From contig NZ_LGDG01000049.1 of assembly GCF_001279775.1 (NCBI RefSeq), forward strand, positions 1-10,610: a DNA stretch of 10,610 bases, given 5' to 3'. Source of the DNA: Streptomyces sp. MMG1533 (lineage in GTDB: Bacteria; Actinomycetota; Actinomycetes; Streptomycetales; Streptomycetaceae). The position numbers and the translations under genes are program-made. The notes under the pieces are model-generated. The model was not told the DNA's origin. It saw only the letters and a list, made by a program, of their open reading frames with translations, and ran no database searches. Below are positions 1 through 6,776 of this stretch, piece after piece. Within the stretch, counting starts at the first letter, position 1; each line of letters starts with the position of its first letter.

Positions 1-204
1 ATCAGCCGGTGGCCGTTCATCTATGCGGGCACCATCCCCAATGCCGGAGCAAACCCCCGGATCAGGTCGAACCCGTACACCACTTCCCTGGACGCAACCC
101 GCAAGTGGGCGACGTCGGCTGTTCATCGCGCTGTGGAGACACTGTCGCCCTTGTGTCGCTCGATCCGACGCGTCGTCCGGGGGCGTCGGCGGCCTGCGTG
201 CTGA
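1..204 (+). CDS. Possible 3' end of an unidentified gene (partial, entering from the left edge)
   Basis: Frame 1 is open from the first base to a TGA at 202-204, giving 67 residues that begin ISRWPFIYAG and include NPYTTSLDATRKWA. Third codon positions are mostly G or C over the first ~50 codons, as expected for a gene in this genome, and the last stretch is arginine-rich. I do not recognise the family and see no diagnostic motif. Overlapping open frames exist on the same strand (from 9 and from 23), so the frame choice rests only on codon bias. It could equally be non-coding sequence or a decayed gene. The 94 bases between this stop and the end of the next gene (205-298) show nothing I can name. 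Confidence 0.25.
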   Translation: MSRWPFIYAGTIPNAGANPRIRSNPYTTSLDATRKWATSAVHRAVETLSPLCRSIRRVVRGRRRPAC

Positions 205-298
205 TGGCGCACCTGGCGTTCAATGGCGGCAGTTGGCTGTTGAGAGAGCGTCTGGTGCCGTGGCCGCAATTGTTCGCCGGGTCGGTGTCTTCGGATGC

Positions 299-1018
299 TC
301 ATGGTCGGGGTGTAAGCGAGGTCAGTGCGGTGGGCCGCACCGCACTGGCGGCGGCCGAGCCGAGTAGTAGTCCCGTCAGGTCATGGGGATGGGCTTGTTC
401 ACCGGTTGGCGCCGCTGCTGCGATCCGGTCCAGCCGGAAGCCCCGGCCGGCCCTGCGTGTGCGGCACCAGGCGATGAGGTACCAGCGGCCGTCGGCGGTG
501 AGCAATCCGGCCGGTTCCACGACGCGGTTGCTTTCGTGCCCTGCCGCGTCGGTGTAGGACAGCCGCAGCGCCATGTTGTCGGCAAGGGCCTGCTCCACCG
601 CGGTACGGACCTCGGAGTCGCCCTGAGTCGGCAGGGTGACGATTCGTGCGGCGAGTTCCTGCGCCGCCTCCGAGACGGGGCCGGTCATCGAGGCCACGAT
701 CTTCTGAGCCGCCGTGCGGGCCGCGCTGGCGTAGGGGGTGGAGGCGTCGGCCGCGGCGAGCGCGGCGGTCAGTGCCGAGGCTTCATCGGCCGTGAGGTGG
801 ATCGGGGGCAGGGTCATCTCCGGGTCGATCGACCAGCCGCCGCCTCGCCCGGGTATGGAGCGCACCGGGACACCGGTCTCCATCAGGGTTTGCAGGTCGC
901 GCTGCACCGTGCGTGTGCTGACCTCGAACCGCGCGGCGAGCGCCGTGACCGTCAGCGGTCGCGGCGCCGCCGCGCGCAACTCTTCCACCAGCGCGTACAG
1001 CCGGGCAGTCCGGTTCAT
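299..1018 (-). CDS. WYL-domain HTH transcriptional regulator (YafY/DeoR-like)
   Basis: This 239-residue protein is a DNA-binding regulator with a predicted ligand- or nucleic-acid-sensing WYL domain. Residues 1-62 form a winged helix-turn-helix (TVTALAARFEVSTRTVQRDL at 23-42, then the wing with GRGGGW at 57-62). The WYL core lies around 145-205, with W179-Y180-L181 in GRWYLIAWCR and the conserved GFRLDRI strand at 193-199. It is shorter than the roughly 320-residue family members and has little room for the C-terminal extension. I chose the ATG at 1018 because the HTH begins directly there; the open frame extends 44 codons upstream but only into the preceding gene. It starts 16 nt after the stop of the upstream hydrolase with no clear promoter or strong SD between, so co-transcription and possibly coupled translation are likely. 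Its target and effector cannot be read from sequence; the neighbouring hydrolase is the natural first candidate. Confidence 0.88.
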   Translation of the reverse strand: MNRTARLYALVEELRAAAPRPLTVTALAARFEVSTRTVQRDLQTLMETGVPVRSIPGRGGGWSIDPEMTLPPIHLTADEASALTAALAAADASTPYASAARTAAQKIVASMTGPVSEAAQELAARIVTLPTQGDSEVRTAVEQALADNMALRLSYTDAAGHESNRVVEPAGLLTADGRWYLIAWCRTRRAGRGFRLDRIAAAAPTGEQAHPHDLTGLLLGSAAASAVRPTALTSLTPRP

Positions 1019-1034
1019 GCCGCCGACGCTACCG

Positions 1035-1967
1035 TCACGCGGAGGCCAAGAAGTCCCGCTCGCGCCGCAGTTCCCGCTCGGTGACGGCCAGGGGGAACAG
1101 CGTGAAGCCGTGCATCGCGCCGGCGACGACGCCGAGCTGCACAGGAGCATCCGCCGCCTGCCACCGTGCGGCCAGGAACAGCGAGTCGTCCAGCAGCGGA
1201 TCCTCGGTGCCCACGACGATCCGGGCGGACGGCAACCCGGCCAGGTCCGCGAACAGGGGCGACACCTCGGGATCGCGGCGCTGCTCTTCCCTCATCCCTG
1301 GCGTGAACAGCTCATAGCCGGCCCGAAGCGTGTCGGTGTTGCTCAGCAGTTGTCGGGGGCCAAACCGCCGCTGGCTTGGTGTCATCGACAGGTCGTAGGG
1401 GCCGAAGAGCAGGTGGGCCGCCCGGAACGCGCCGGAGATGCCGTGCCGGTCGCGAAGGCGCAGCAGTGTCACGACGCTGAGGTGGGCACCAGCCGATTCA
1501 CCGCCGATCAGCAGCCGTTCGGTACCGAACTCGGCCGCGGCGTGTTTCACCAGCCATCGGGCAGCCGCTTCGCAATCGTCGGGTCCGGCGGGGAACGGGT
1601 GTTCCGGCGCGAGGCGGTAGTCCACGCTCACCACGGCCAGCCGTGCCTGCTCGGCGAGCCGCCAAAGCCGCTCGTCCTGTCCGTCCGCGGACCCGAACAC
1701 CCAGCCGCCTCCATGGAGGTGCAGGTACACGCCGTCGACGTGGTCCGGCACAAAGACCCGTACCTTCACTCCGCCCTCAACGACGCGGTCCTGGCCGTGC
1801 GGCAGTCTTACTGGCGGCATGTCACCGCCGAGCCGGTTGCGCCGCAGGAGCGCCAGCGTGGCTGCGCTCGGCGCCTGCCCGCGAGCTGGACGGCTCGCGG
1901 CGGCAGCCTCAAATTGCGCGTTGAACGCCAGGGTCTCGGGGAGGCAGTCCTCATCTGTGATCGTCAT
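1035..1967 (-). CDS. Alpha/beta-hydrolase of the hormone-sensitive-lipase (HSL, family IV esterase) type
   Basis: A predicted cytoplasmic carboxylesterase of 310 residues. The HSL oxyanion-hole motif HGGGW is at 85-89, the nucleophile elbow GGESAG at 155-160 with Ser158, the likely acidic residue Asp256 in GTEDPLLDD, and the catalytic histidine His286 in AMHGF. The core YRLAPEHPFPA segment typical of this family is at 118-127. All catalytic elements are intact. The start is ambiguous: the ATG at 1967 (MTITDEDCLPET) fits how related proteins begin but has no good SD, whereas a TTG at 1997, adding 10 residues, has GGAAAGGG about 11 nt upstream. It is the first gene of a two-gene minus-strand unit with the WYL regulator. 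There is no signal peptide. The natural substrate is unknown; short-chain esters or lactones are usual for the family. Confidence 0.9.
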   Translation of the reverse strand: MTITDEDCLPETLAFNAQFEAAAASRPARGQAPSAATLALLRRNRLGGDMPPVRLPHGQDRVVEGGVKVRVFVPDHVDGVYLHLHGGGWVFGSADGQDERLWRLAEQARLAVVSVDYRLAPEHPFPAGPDDCEAAARWLVKHAAAEFGTERLLIGGESAGAHLSVVTLLRLRDRHGISGAFRAAHLLFGPYDLSMTPSQRRFGPRQLLSNTDTLRAGYELFTPGMREEQRRDPEVSPLFADLAGLPSARIVVGTEDPLLDDSLFLAARWQAADAPVQLGVVAGAMHGFTLFPLAVTERELRRERDFLASA

Positions 1968-2098
1968 GCCGTCGACAGTCGCAGCTGCCCACGACAACGT
2001 CCTGTCACCCTTTCCTTGTGAACTGCGTCATGCTCCTGCCCTGCTCCTGATGTGATCGGGAGCGAACACCGGGTGGTCCGTTCAGGCAGCGAGTGGTC

Positions 2099-2158
2099 GT
2101 CCGCCCCAGCGGATGCCCTTCTCACTGCGGACGCGGGCGCGTTCGCGTCGCTGGGCGG
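2099..2158 (-). terminator. Nested inverted repeats between the MFS gene and the hydrolase (possible terminator)
   Basis: Just past the MFS stop on the minus strand there are three nested or overlapping pairings: CCGCCCcAGCG (2101-2111) with CGCTGGGCGG (2149-2158, one bulge), GTCCGC (2099-2104) with GCGGAC (2127-2132), and GACGCG (2130-2135) with CGCGTC (2144-2149). There is no U-tract, which is common for actinobacterial terminators. It separates the MFS gene from the hydrolase unit, but the structures are mutually exclusive in part and could be high-GC coincidence. Confidence 0.3.
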
Positions 2159-2166
2159 CTGTCTTT

Positions 2167-3435
2167 TCAGGATGCCTTTTGGCCGGCGGGCTTCTCGATC
2201 TCGGTGGTTACCCGTGCCCCTCGGAAGAGCACCGGGAGCCACAGGAGACATGCCAGCAGGGGGACCGAGGCGTAGGTGGCCATGCCCACGCTGGAGCCCA
2301 ACCCGTCCATGAGCGAGCCGAGGACGAGATAGCCGATGCCGATGAGCGCCGACTCCACGAATGCGATCATCGACAGCAGGCTCGCCCGGTGGCGCGACGG
2401 CACTGCCTCGTTGAACACGTTGTCCACGATCACGGCGGTGATCTCGGGAATCCCGGCCAGGGCCAGGAACGCGGCGATGGTGACCCAGACAAGGCCGAGG
2501 CCGCTCAGGCCGAGCGCCACGGCGAGCGTCAGGAGAGACACCGGGACGATGACCCGATACCCGATGCGCCGGTCCGCGCAGTCCGACAGCAATGGAGTGA
2601 GCCCGCCGGCGAAGAATCCCGCCGCTATGACCACGCTGACCAATGCGGTGCCCGCTCCCTGATCGGAGAGGGTCTTCTGCGTAAAAATGATGTACGGCGT
2701 CAAAGTCGCATGCATCAATCCGGACACCGCGACAAGCGTGACGAGCGCCGGCGTGGCGACCCGAAGCATCGCCCGCCATGCTGTGGCGTCGCCGTGCTCC
2801 TCGGCTCCGTCCTGCTCGTCCACCGCGTCCGCGCCGCGGATCTCGGGCACTCCTGACATCAGCACCACCACGGCCAGGACGAGGCACGCCGCCGAACCGA
2901 CGTAGACGACTCCCCAGGAAATCTGCTGCAGTTGGCCGCCGAGGACGATGGCGGCTCCCGAGGTGACCGTCCCGAGCATGGTGAACCGGGACTTGATCTT
3001 GACGTAGCTGGCCGTTGCACCACGACGCACGAGCAGGTCGTACAGCAGGGCGGTGTCCGAACCGGACACGCATGCCATGCCCACGCCCTGTCCGATGAAC
3101 AGCGCCAGGAACACCCAGTAGTTGGAGAACGCCACCTGGCCGAGCAGACATCCAGCTATCAGTATCTGGCCGATCACGATGCTGGCACGCCTGCCGATTC
3201 GGTCGGCGATGACTCCCGTCGGCAGCTCCGCAAGTCCACTGACCAGGTAGAGCAGTGTCTGCAGTAGGGCCACTTGCCCGACGGAGAAGCCGCGCTGATA
3301 TAAGAAGAGGACGAATACGCCGCGCTGGAACAGTGTGTTGGCGAGCACGGCGTAGACGTAGAACGGGCGCGTGACACTTGGTGCTGCATTGTCGACTGCA
3401 GCCGACCTGCCAAGGGCCTCCGTGGTGCCGGTCAT
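2167..3435 (-). CDS. Major facilitator superfamily (MFS) transporter
   Basis: A 422-residue integral membrane protein with about 12 hydrophobic segments, the usual MFS size. The loop 2-3 signature is visible as GVIADRIGRR (74-83, the GxxxDxxGRR form of motif A). A long charged, acidic central loop (GADAVDEQDGAEEHGDA, around residues 209-225) separates the two six-helix halves. The N-terminus is short and polar, consistent with a cytoplasmic start. The ATG at 3433-3435 has a strong SD (AGGGGGAG, 8 nt upstream), which supports the start. The subfamily and substrate cannot be decided; drug or metabolite efflux is common for such proteins. It runs alone: a candidate terminator region follows, and about 170 bp of upstream DNA separates it from the transposase pseudogene. 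Confidence 0.9.
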   Translation of the reverse strand: MTGTTEALGRSAAVDNAAPSVTRPFYVYAVLANTLFQRGVFVLFLYQRGFSVGQVALLQTLLYLVSGLAELPTGVIADRIGRRASIVIGQILIAGCLLGQVAFSNYWVFLALFIGQGVGMACVSGSDTALLYDLLVRRGATASYVKIKSRFTMLGTVTSGAAIVLGGQLQQISWGVVYVGSAACLVLAVVVLMSGVPEIRGADAVDEQDGAEEHGDATAWRAMLRVATPALVTLVAVSGLMHATLTPYIIFTQKTLSDQGAGTALVSVVIAAGFFAGGLTPLLSDCADRRIGYRVIVPVSLLTLAVALGLSGLGLVWVTIAAFLALAGIPEITAVIVDNVFNEAVPSRHRASLLSMIAFVESALIGIGYLVLGSLMDGLGSSVGMATYASVPLLACLLWLPVLFRGARVTTEIEKPAGQKAS

Positions 3436-3490
3436 GCTGCGGGCTCCCCCTGGTGACTCCGGTGATCATTAGTGTTGGGTCTCCGCCGCC

Positions 3491-3507
3491 GACCGGAACC
3501 TCCGGTC
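3491..3507. promoter_or_regulatory. Perfect 17-bp palindrome upstream of the MFS gene (candidate operator)
   Basis: GACCGGA at 3491-3497 and TCCGGTC at 3501-3507 are perfect inverted arms around ACC. The centre lies about 64 bp upstream of the MFS start codon, where an operator or promoter would be expected. Size and symmetry fit a dimeric regulator such as a TetR- or MarR-type protein, but no such gene is in the window, and the neighbouring WYL regulator has no known site to compare. A small hairpin is the alternative reading. Confidence 0.4.
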
Positions 3508-3548
3508 CATACTTCGCGCAGCGGGTGGGCCCCGATCGTCGAGAGACG

Positions 3549-3606
3549 TGAAGCCCCTGGCAGGACGGTTCTCACCACAAGATCGTCCGCTGAACCAGAG
3601 GCTTCA
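3549..3606. repeat. Interrupted inverted repeat at the left side of the transposase pseudogene
   Basis: TGAAGCCCCTGG (3549-3560) matches the reverse complement of CCAGAGGCTTCA (3595-3606) at 11 of 12 positions. The stem continues inward with CAG/CTG and GGACG/CGTCC (to 3567 and from 3584), leaving a 16-nt loop. It ends three bases before the transposase TTG start, so it may be a leader hairpin limiting transposase translation or part of the element's left end. I could not find a convincing matching terminal repeat on the right side. Confidence 0.4.
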
Positions 3607-3608
3607 GG

Positions 3609-4416
3609 TTGGTCACCTATGCTGCCACGCTCGATGTTCCGCACCGCATCGTGGTGCACCTCTCCCGGCTGCTTGCCGGGCATCGCCGTCGTCTGGGCAC
3701 CCCGCGGGGCTCGCGGGTACTGGGCACGTTCCGGCAGGTGGTCCTCGTGCTGTGCTGGTTCCGTGAGCGGGGCTGCGTGCACTGCCTGGCCGGGGACGCC
3801 GGCACTCCCAGGCCACCAGCTATCGCTACCTGCACGAGGGCATCGACATCCTCGCCGCCCAAGCACCCGATCTGCACGAGGTGTTGGACCGCTGCCGGGA
3901 GGAGGAGATGAGTCACGTGATCCTCGACGGCATGCTCATCGAGAGCGGCCGCCTGGCCGGCACTCGGGACAACGGCAACGACCTGTGGTTCAGCCAGAAA
4001 CACAAGAGGTTCGGCGGCAACGTCCAGTTCCTGTCCGCCCCGGACGGCACCCCGCTGTGGGTCTCCGATGTCGAGCCGGGTTCCACCCCGGACATCACCG
4101 CCGCCCGGCTGCACGTCCTGCGCGCGTTGTATAAGGCAGCCGTAGACGGCCTGCCCACCCTGGCCGACAAGGGATACATCGGCGCCGGCATCGGCATCCG
4201 CGTCCCGGTCCGCCGCCCGAAGGGGAAGTCGGAACAAGCTCTCGACGCCGACACCCGCACTACGAACTGCCTGGTCAGAGACCTCCGCGCCCTCGGTGAG
4301 CGCACCGCTGCCGAACTCAAGAACGCCCGCGCACGCTCAAGCGCGTCACCCTCAGCCCCAGCCGTATCGGCGATATAGCCCGCGTCGCCCTTGCCCTCAA
4401 CCGCCACTGGAAGTGA
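3609..4416 (+). pseudogene. IS5-family DDE transposase, inactivated by two frameshifts
   Basis: Conceptually joined, this is a complete IS5-type (DDE_Tnp_4-like) transposase of about 270 residues in three frames. The first part (TTG start at 3609, VTYAATLDVPHRIVVHLSRL) runs to DAG at about 3803. The frame then shifts, and SQATSYRYLHEGIDILA continues from 3806. A second shift near 4322-4332 moves the C-terminus to LKRVTLSPSRIGDIARVAL, ending HWK and TGA at 4414-4416. Both shifts are explained by loss of one base (GGC-AC-TCC where a codon is one base short; 11 instead of 12 nt between GAACTCAAG and ACGCTCAAG). Catalytic residues remain recognisable: Asp in HVILDG, Asp in LADKGY, and Glu in GERTAAELK. 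Because two separate errors are needed, this looks like a dead copy, not programmed frameshifting. It belongs to a transposase type frequent in Streptomyces. Terminal repeats and a target duplication were not identified. Confidence 0.85.
3609..4416 (+). mobile_element. Remnant IS5-family insertion sequence (core only; ends undefined)
   Basis: The decayed transposase marks an insertion sequence. The real borders must lie outside the coding part: candidates are the inverted repeat at 3549-3606 on the left and the sequence just after the stop (about 4417-4433) on the right. I could not match these as terminal inverted repeats by eye, so only the coding core is given. The MFS gene to the left and the tRNA-like fragment to the right both abut the element. 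Confidence 0.6.
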
Positions 4417-4433
4417 TCTTCACTGGGAAAACC

Positions 4434-4481
4434 TGGACGTCATAATCCGTCGGCCGTTAAGTTCGAGTCCCGCCCGTCCCA
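4434..4481 (+). other. tRNA-like 3' half (CAU anticodon type), possible attachment-site remnant
   Basis: GGACGTCATAATCC resembles an anticodon arm of the GGA-CTCATAA-TCC kind seen in CAU-anticodon tRNAs, but with one extra base. It is followed at tRNA-like spacing by a T-loop motif TTCGAGT with CCC after it (4462-4471), and then a CCGTCCC-A acceptor-like end (to 4481). The T-stem 5' strand (TTAAG) does not pair with CCCGC, and no D-arm or 5' acceptor strand (GGGACGG) is present upstream, so this is not a functional tRNA. A segment running from the anticodon loop to the 3' end of a tRNA is what site-specific integrases commonly use as an identity block, hence the att-remnant reading. Chance resemblance remains possible. 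Confidence 0.4.
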
Positions 4482-4831
4482 CTGTGCAGGCTTCTGACCT
4501 ACGGAACCGTCCCATCAAGGACACGGATTCAGACCTTTGGCCCAACGGACGCAATCCGCGGCGCATCAGTTCAACAGCATTGCTGCCAGCGGTAGTTCGA
4601 ACTGCTCTGACCTGCACGGATGTATCGGCTCGCAGTCGGGGAATTGAGCGCGCGCCTGGCCGGCAAGCAGGAGCAGCGAAGGGAGGGTTACCTTCGCTCG
4701 CGTGGAGAGCACCGATGACGGCCGTGTCGCAGCCGGTCGTGCGGCGGTGCTCTTCCGAGGCGTTCAGGACGTACCTGCCTGCGGTTTCGCCGCCGCACCG
4801 AAGAGCGCCATGTCAGTCGGCCAACTCCAGG
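4482..4831. other. Gene-free stretch between the IS remnant and the lacI-type gene
   Basis: No convincing coding frame is visible on either strand across these 350 bases. They contain a 10-bp palindrome AGTTCGAACT (4594-4603) inside a looser CAGTTC...GAACTG pairing (4567-4604), and the hairpin at 4675-4698. The low coding content beside a decayed IS and a tRNA-like fragment fits degraded accessory DNA. Confidence 0.5.
4675..4698. terminator. Hairpin downstream of the LacI-type gene (possible bidirectional terminator)
   Basis: AGCGAAGG (4675-4682) and CCTTCGCT (4691-4698) form a perfect 8-bp stem with an 8-nt loop. It sits 134 nt past the LacI-type stop on the minus strand and 258 nt past the transposase stop on the plus strand, so it could end transcription from both sides. 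There is no U-tract on either strand. Confidence 0.35.
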
Positions 4832-5863
4832 TCACCTTTCCTGCAGTGCGGGGGCAGGGAGCTCGCCCGAGCCCCGGACGATCAACCGGGTGGGAACGGT
4901 GACGGTGCGGGCGCGGGTGCGGTCACCGTCGAGTCGGGTCAGGGCGGTGGTCGCGGCCGCCCTGCCGAGTTCCTCCGCGTCCTGGGCGACGACGGTCAGG
5001 GCCGGTTCGAGTGCCTCGGCGAGCGCCACCTCGTCGAAGGCGACGAAGGCGACGTCCTTGCGCTTGCTGCGGGCCAGTTCGGCGACTATGCCCAGCGCCA
5101 TGATGTTGTTGCCGGCGAACAGGGCGGTGGGGGGATCGGCCATCTCGAGGAGTCGGGCGGTCGCGGCCTCGGCGCTCTGCTGGTCGTGGGCGCTGGTGAC
5201 GAGCGAGCGGTCGTAGGGGATGTCGGCTTCCTGCAGCGCCGAGCGGTAGCCGGCCAGACGTTCACGGCGGGTGTACAACTTCGGGGGCAGGTCGCCGACG
5301 AAGCCGATGCGCCGGTGTCCGCGGGCGATGAGGTGGGCGACGCCGTCGTGGGCTCCGGCACGGTTGGAGCTGACGATGCTGTCCGTGGCGAGGCCGACTC
5401 CGGGTCGGTCGAGGAAGATCACGGGCAGTCCCGCCGTACGGTGGGACTTGAGGTGGGAGTGGTCGGCGCCGACGGACGGAACGACGATCAGGATGCTGAC
5501 GCGGCGGGCGAGGAACTTGTCCGTCAGGGCGCGTTCGCGCTCGGGGTCGTCCGCGGAGGAGCCCATGAGCAGGGTCAGGCCGCGTTCGCGGACGGTGTCC
5601 TCGATGGCGCGGGCCACGGCTCCGAAGAAGGGGTTGGCGAGGTCGGGGATGACCAGGCCGATAGTGGTGTCCGGGCCGCCGACGCGGATGTTGCGGGCCA
5701 TGAGGTTCGGCTGGAAGCCGAGCTTGGCCACTGCGGCGAGTACCTGTTCCCTGGTCTGCGCGGAGGCGGGTCCGTCCTCGTTGAGGACTCGAGAGACCGT
5801 CTTGGCGCTGACGCCGACTTCTCGGGCGACATCGGCCAGGGTGGGGCGGCGGTTCGCTGCCAT
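4832..5863 (-). CDS. LacI-family transcriptional repressor, candidate regulator of the fructan locus
   Basis: A full-length LacI/GalR-type protein of 343 residues. The N-terminal helix-turn-helix is at 7-28 (PTLADVAREVGVSAKTVSRV), followed by the hinge region with LGFQPNLMARNIR. The rest is a periplasmic-binding-protein-like effector domain starting TIGLVIPDLANPFF, with RRIGFVGD in the middle and DVAFVAFDEV near the end. It probably binds a fructose-related sugar or sugar phosphate (inference from neighbours). It is the last gene of the minus-strand transporter unit, 76 bp after the ATPase gene. The start is supported by the HTH position; the nearest SD (AGGAG) is 12 nt from the ATG, longer than usual, and could pair with the CCTCC directly before the ATG. 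Operators of classic LacI form, with central CG, flank the transporter, kinase and GH32 genes. No operator was seen directly upstream of this gene. Confidence 0.93.
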   Translation of the reverse strand: MAANRRPTLADVAREVGVSAKTVSRVLNEDGPASAQTREQVLAAVAKLGFQPNLMARNIRVGGPDTTIGLVIPDLANPFFGAVARAIEDTVRERGLTLLMGSSADDPERERALTDKFLARRVSILIVVPSVGADHSHLKSHRTAGLPVIFLDRPGVGLATDSIVSSNRAGAHDGVAHLIARGHRRIGFVGDLPPKLYTRRERLAGYRSALQEADIPYDRSLVTSAHDQQSAEAATARLLEMADPPTALFAGNNIMALGIVAELARSKRKDVAFVAFDEVALAEALEPALTVVAQDAEELGRAAATTALTRLDGDRTRARTVTVPTRLIVRGSGELPAPALQER

Positions 5864-5885
5864 GGAGGAAACCGTCTCCTGAGGG

Positions 5886-5926
5886 CTCTCGGTTCCGACC
5901 GCGGCCTCGGCCGGAAACCGCGAGAG
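5886..5926 (-). promoter_or_regulatory. Hairpin in the ATPase-lacI intergenic region
   Basis: CTCTCG (5886-5891) pairs with CGAGAG (5921-5926), and further pairing (GGTTCC with GGAAACC, GGCC with GGCC) extends the stem with internal bulges. It lies in the 76-bp gap between the ATPase stop and the LacI-type start. It may act as a partial terminator or processing site that lowers repressor expression relative to the transporter. Confidence 0.4.
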
Positions 5927-5939
5927 CGGGGTTGTGCTG

Positions 5940-6776
5940 TCAGGTGGCCTGGACTCCGGCGGCCTTCGCGGCCTCCGAATCCGCTACGACAGTATCTCCG
6001 GCCTCATCGACGGTGAGAGCACCGGTCATGATGGCGACGACCTCGGCCATCGAGTAGTCGGAGGGCTTGATCACGGCGGCGCGCCGGCCCAGTCGGTGGA
6101 CGTGGATCCGGTCGGCGATCTCGAAGACGTGCGGCATGTTGTGGCTGATCAGGACGACCGGCATGCCCTTGTCGCGGACGCGGCGGATGAGGTCCAGGAC
6201 CTGGCCGGACTCCTTGACGCCGAGGGCGGCGGTGGGTTCGTCCATGACGACGACGGAGCGGGCCCAGGCGACGGAACGGGCGACCGCGACGGCCTGCCGC
6301 TGTCCGCCGGAGAGCGTCTCCACCGACTGGGTCAGCGAGCGCAGACCGATCTTCAGGTCGGCCATGTGCTCGGCGGCCTCCTGACGCATGCGCTTCTTGT
6401 CCAGCATGCGGAAGACACTGCCGAGGACGCCGGGGCGGCGCAGCTCGCGCCCCAGGAACATGTTCGAGGCGATGTCCATGGAGGCGGCCACGGCGAGGTC
6501 CTGATAGACCGTCTCGATGCCGTGGGCGCGTGCGCTCTGCGGCCCGGAGAAGGTGATGGGCTCGCCGTTGAGGCGTATTTCACCGGCATCGGGGACTACT
6601 GCGCCGGTGAGCGCTTTGATCAGGCTGGTCTTGCCGGCGCCGTTGTCGCCGATGACGGCGAGGACCTCGCCGGGCAGCAGGTCGAAGTCGGCGCCGTCGA
6701 TGGCGGTGACCTGGCCGTACCGCTTGACCAGGCCGCGGGCCTGCAGAACGGGCGTGGGGGCGGTGGTGGCGGTCAT
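5940..6776 (-). CDS. ABC sugar transporter ATP-binding protein, single-domain CUT2 type (FrcA-like)
   Basis: This is the ATPase that energises uptake of a monosaccharide, probably fructose. All nucleotide-binding motifs are intact in 278 residues: Walker A GDNGAGKTS (43-51), Q-loop Gln92 in VYQDL, signature LSGGQRQ (155-161), Walker B VVVMDE with Glu180 (175-180) and switch histidine His212 in LISHN. Many CUT2 ATPases such as RbsA carry two fused ABC domains in about 500 residues. This one has a single domain, as in FrcA of the Sinorhizobium fructose system, so it should act as a homodimer. The ATG at 6776 overlaps the permease stop (ATGA, 6773-6776) and is preceded by GGAGG 8 nt upstream inside the permease gene, indicating translational coupling. 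It is the third gene of the unit. Confidence 0.93.
   Translation of the reverse strand: MTATTAPTPVLQARGLVKRYGQVTAIDGADFDLLPGEVLAVIGDNGAGKTSLIKALTGAVVPDAGEIRLNGEPITFSGPQSARAHGIETVYQDLAVAASMDIASNMFLGRELRRPGVLGSVFRMLDKKRMRQEAAEHMADLKIGLRSLTQSVETLSGGQRQAVAVARSVAWARSVVVMDEPTAALGVKESGQVLDLIRRVRDKGMPVVLISHNMPHVFEIADRIHVHRLGRRAAVIKPSDYSMAEVVAIMTGALTVDEAGDTVVADSEAAKAAGVQAT

Noticed and set aside
9..557. Plus-strand open frames at the left edge (9-557, 23-367)
   Set aside because: The longer one runs antisense into the WYL gene, and neither has an SD or recognisable motifs. Frame 1 (1-204) has better codon bias, though it too is weak.
1964..3469. A 501-codon minus-strand open frame covering the MFS region
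   Set aside because: It overlaps the MFS gene in another frame of the same strand. The MFS frame has membrane helices, motif A and a strong SD; this one is arginine-rich and unrecognisable.
3804..3806. Programmed frameshifting as the explanation of the split transposase
   Set aside because: A second break near 4330 also needs correction, and there is no slippery run at either place, so two mutations are simpler.
4434..4481. A functional tRNA gene
   Set aside because: There is no 5' acceptor strand or D-arm, the anticodon arm has an extra base, and the T-stem does not pair.
4391..6016. A 541-codon open frame on the plus strand across the LacI-type gene
   Set aside because: It is antisense to a full-length LacI protein with all domains, is glycine- and aspartate-rich in the manner of reverse-strand shadows, and shows no family motif.
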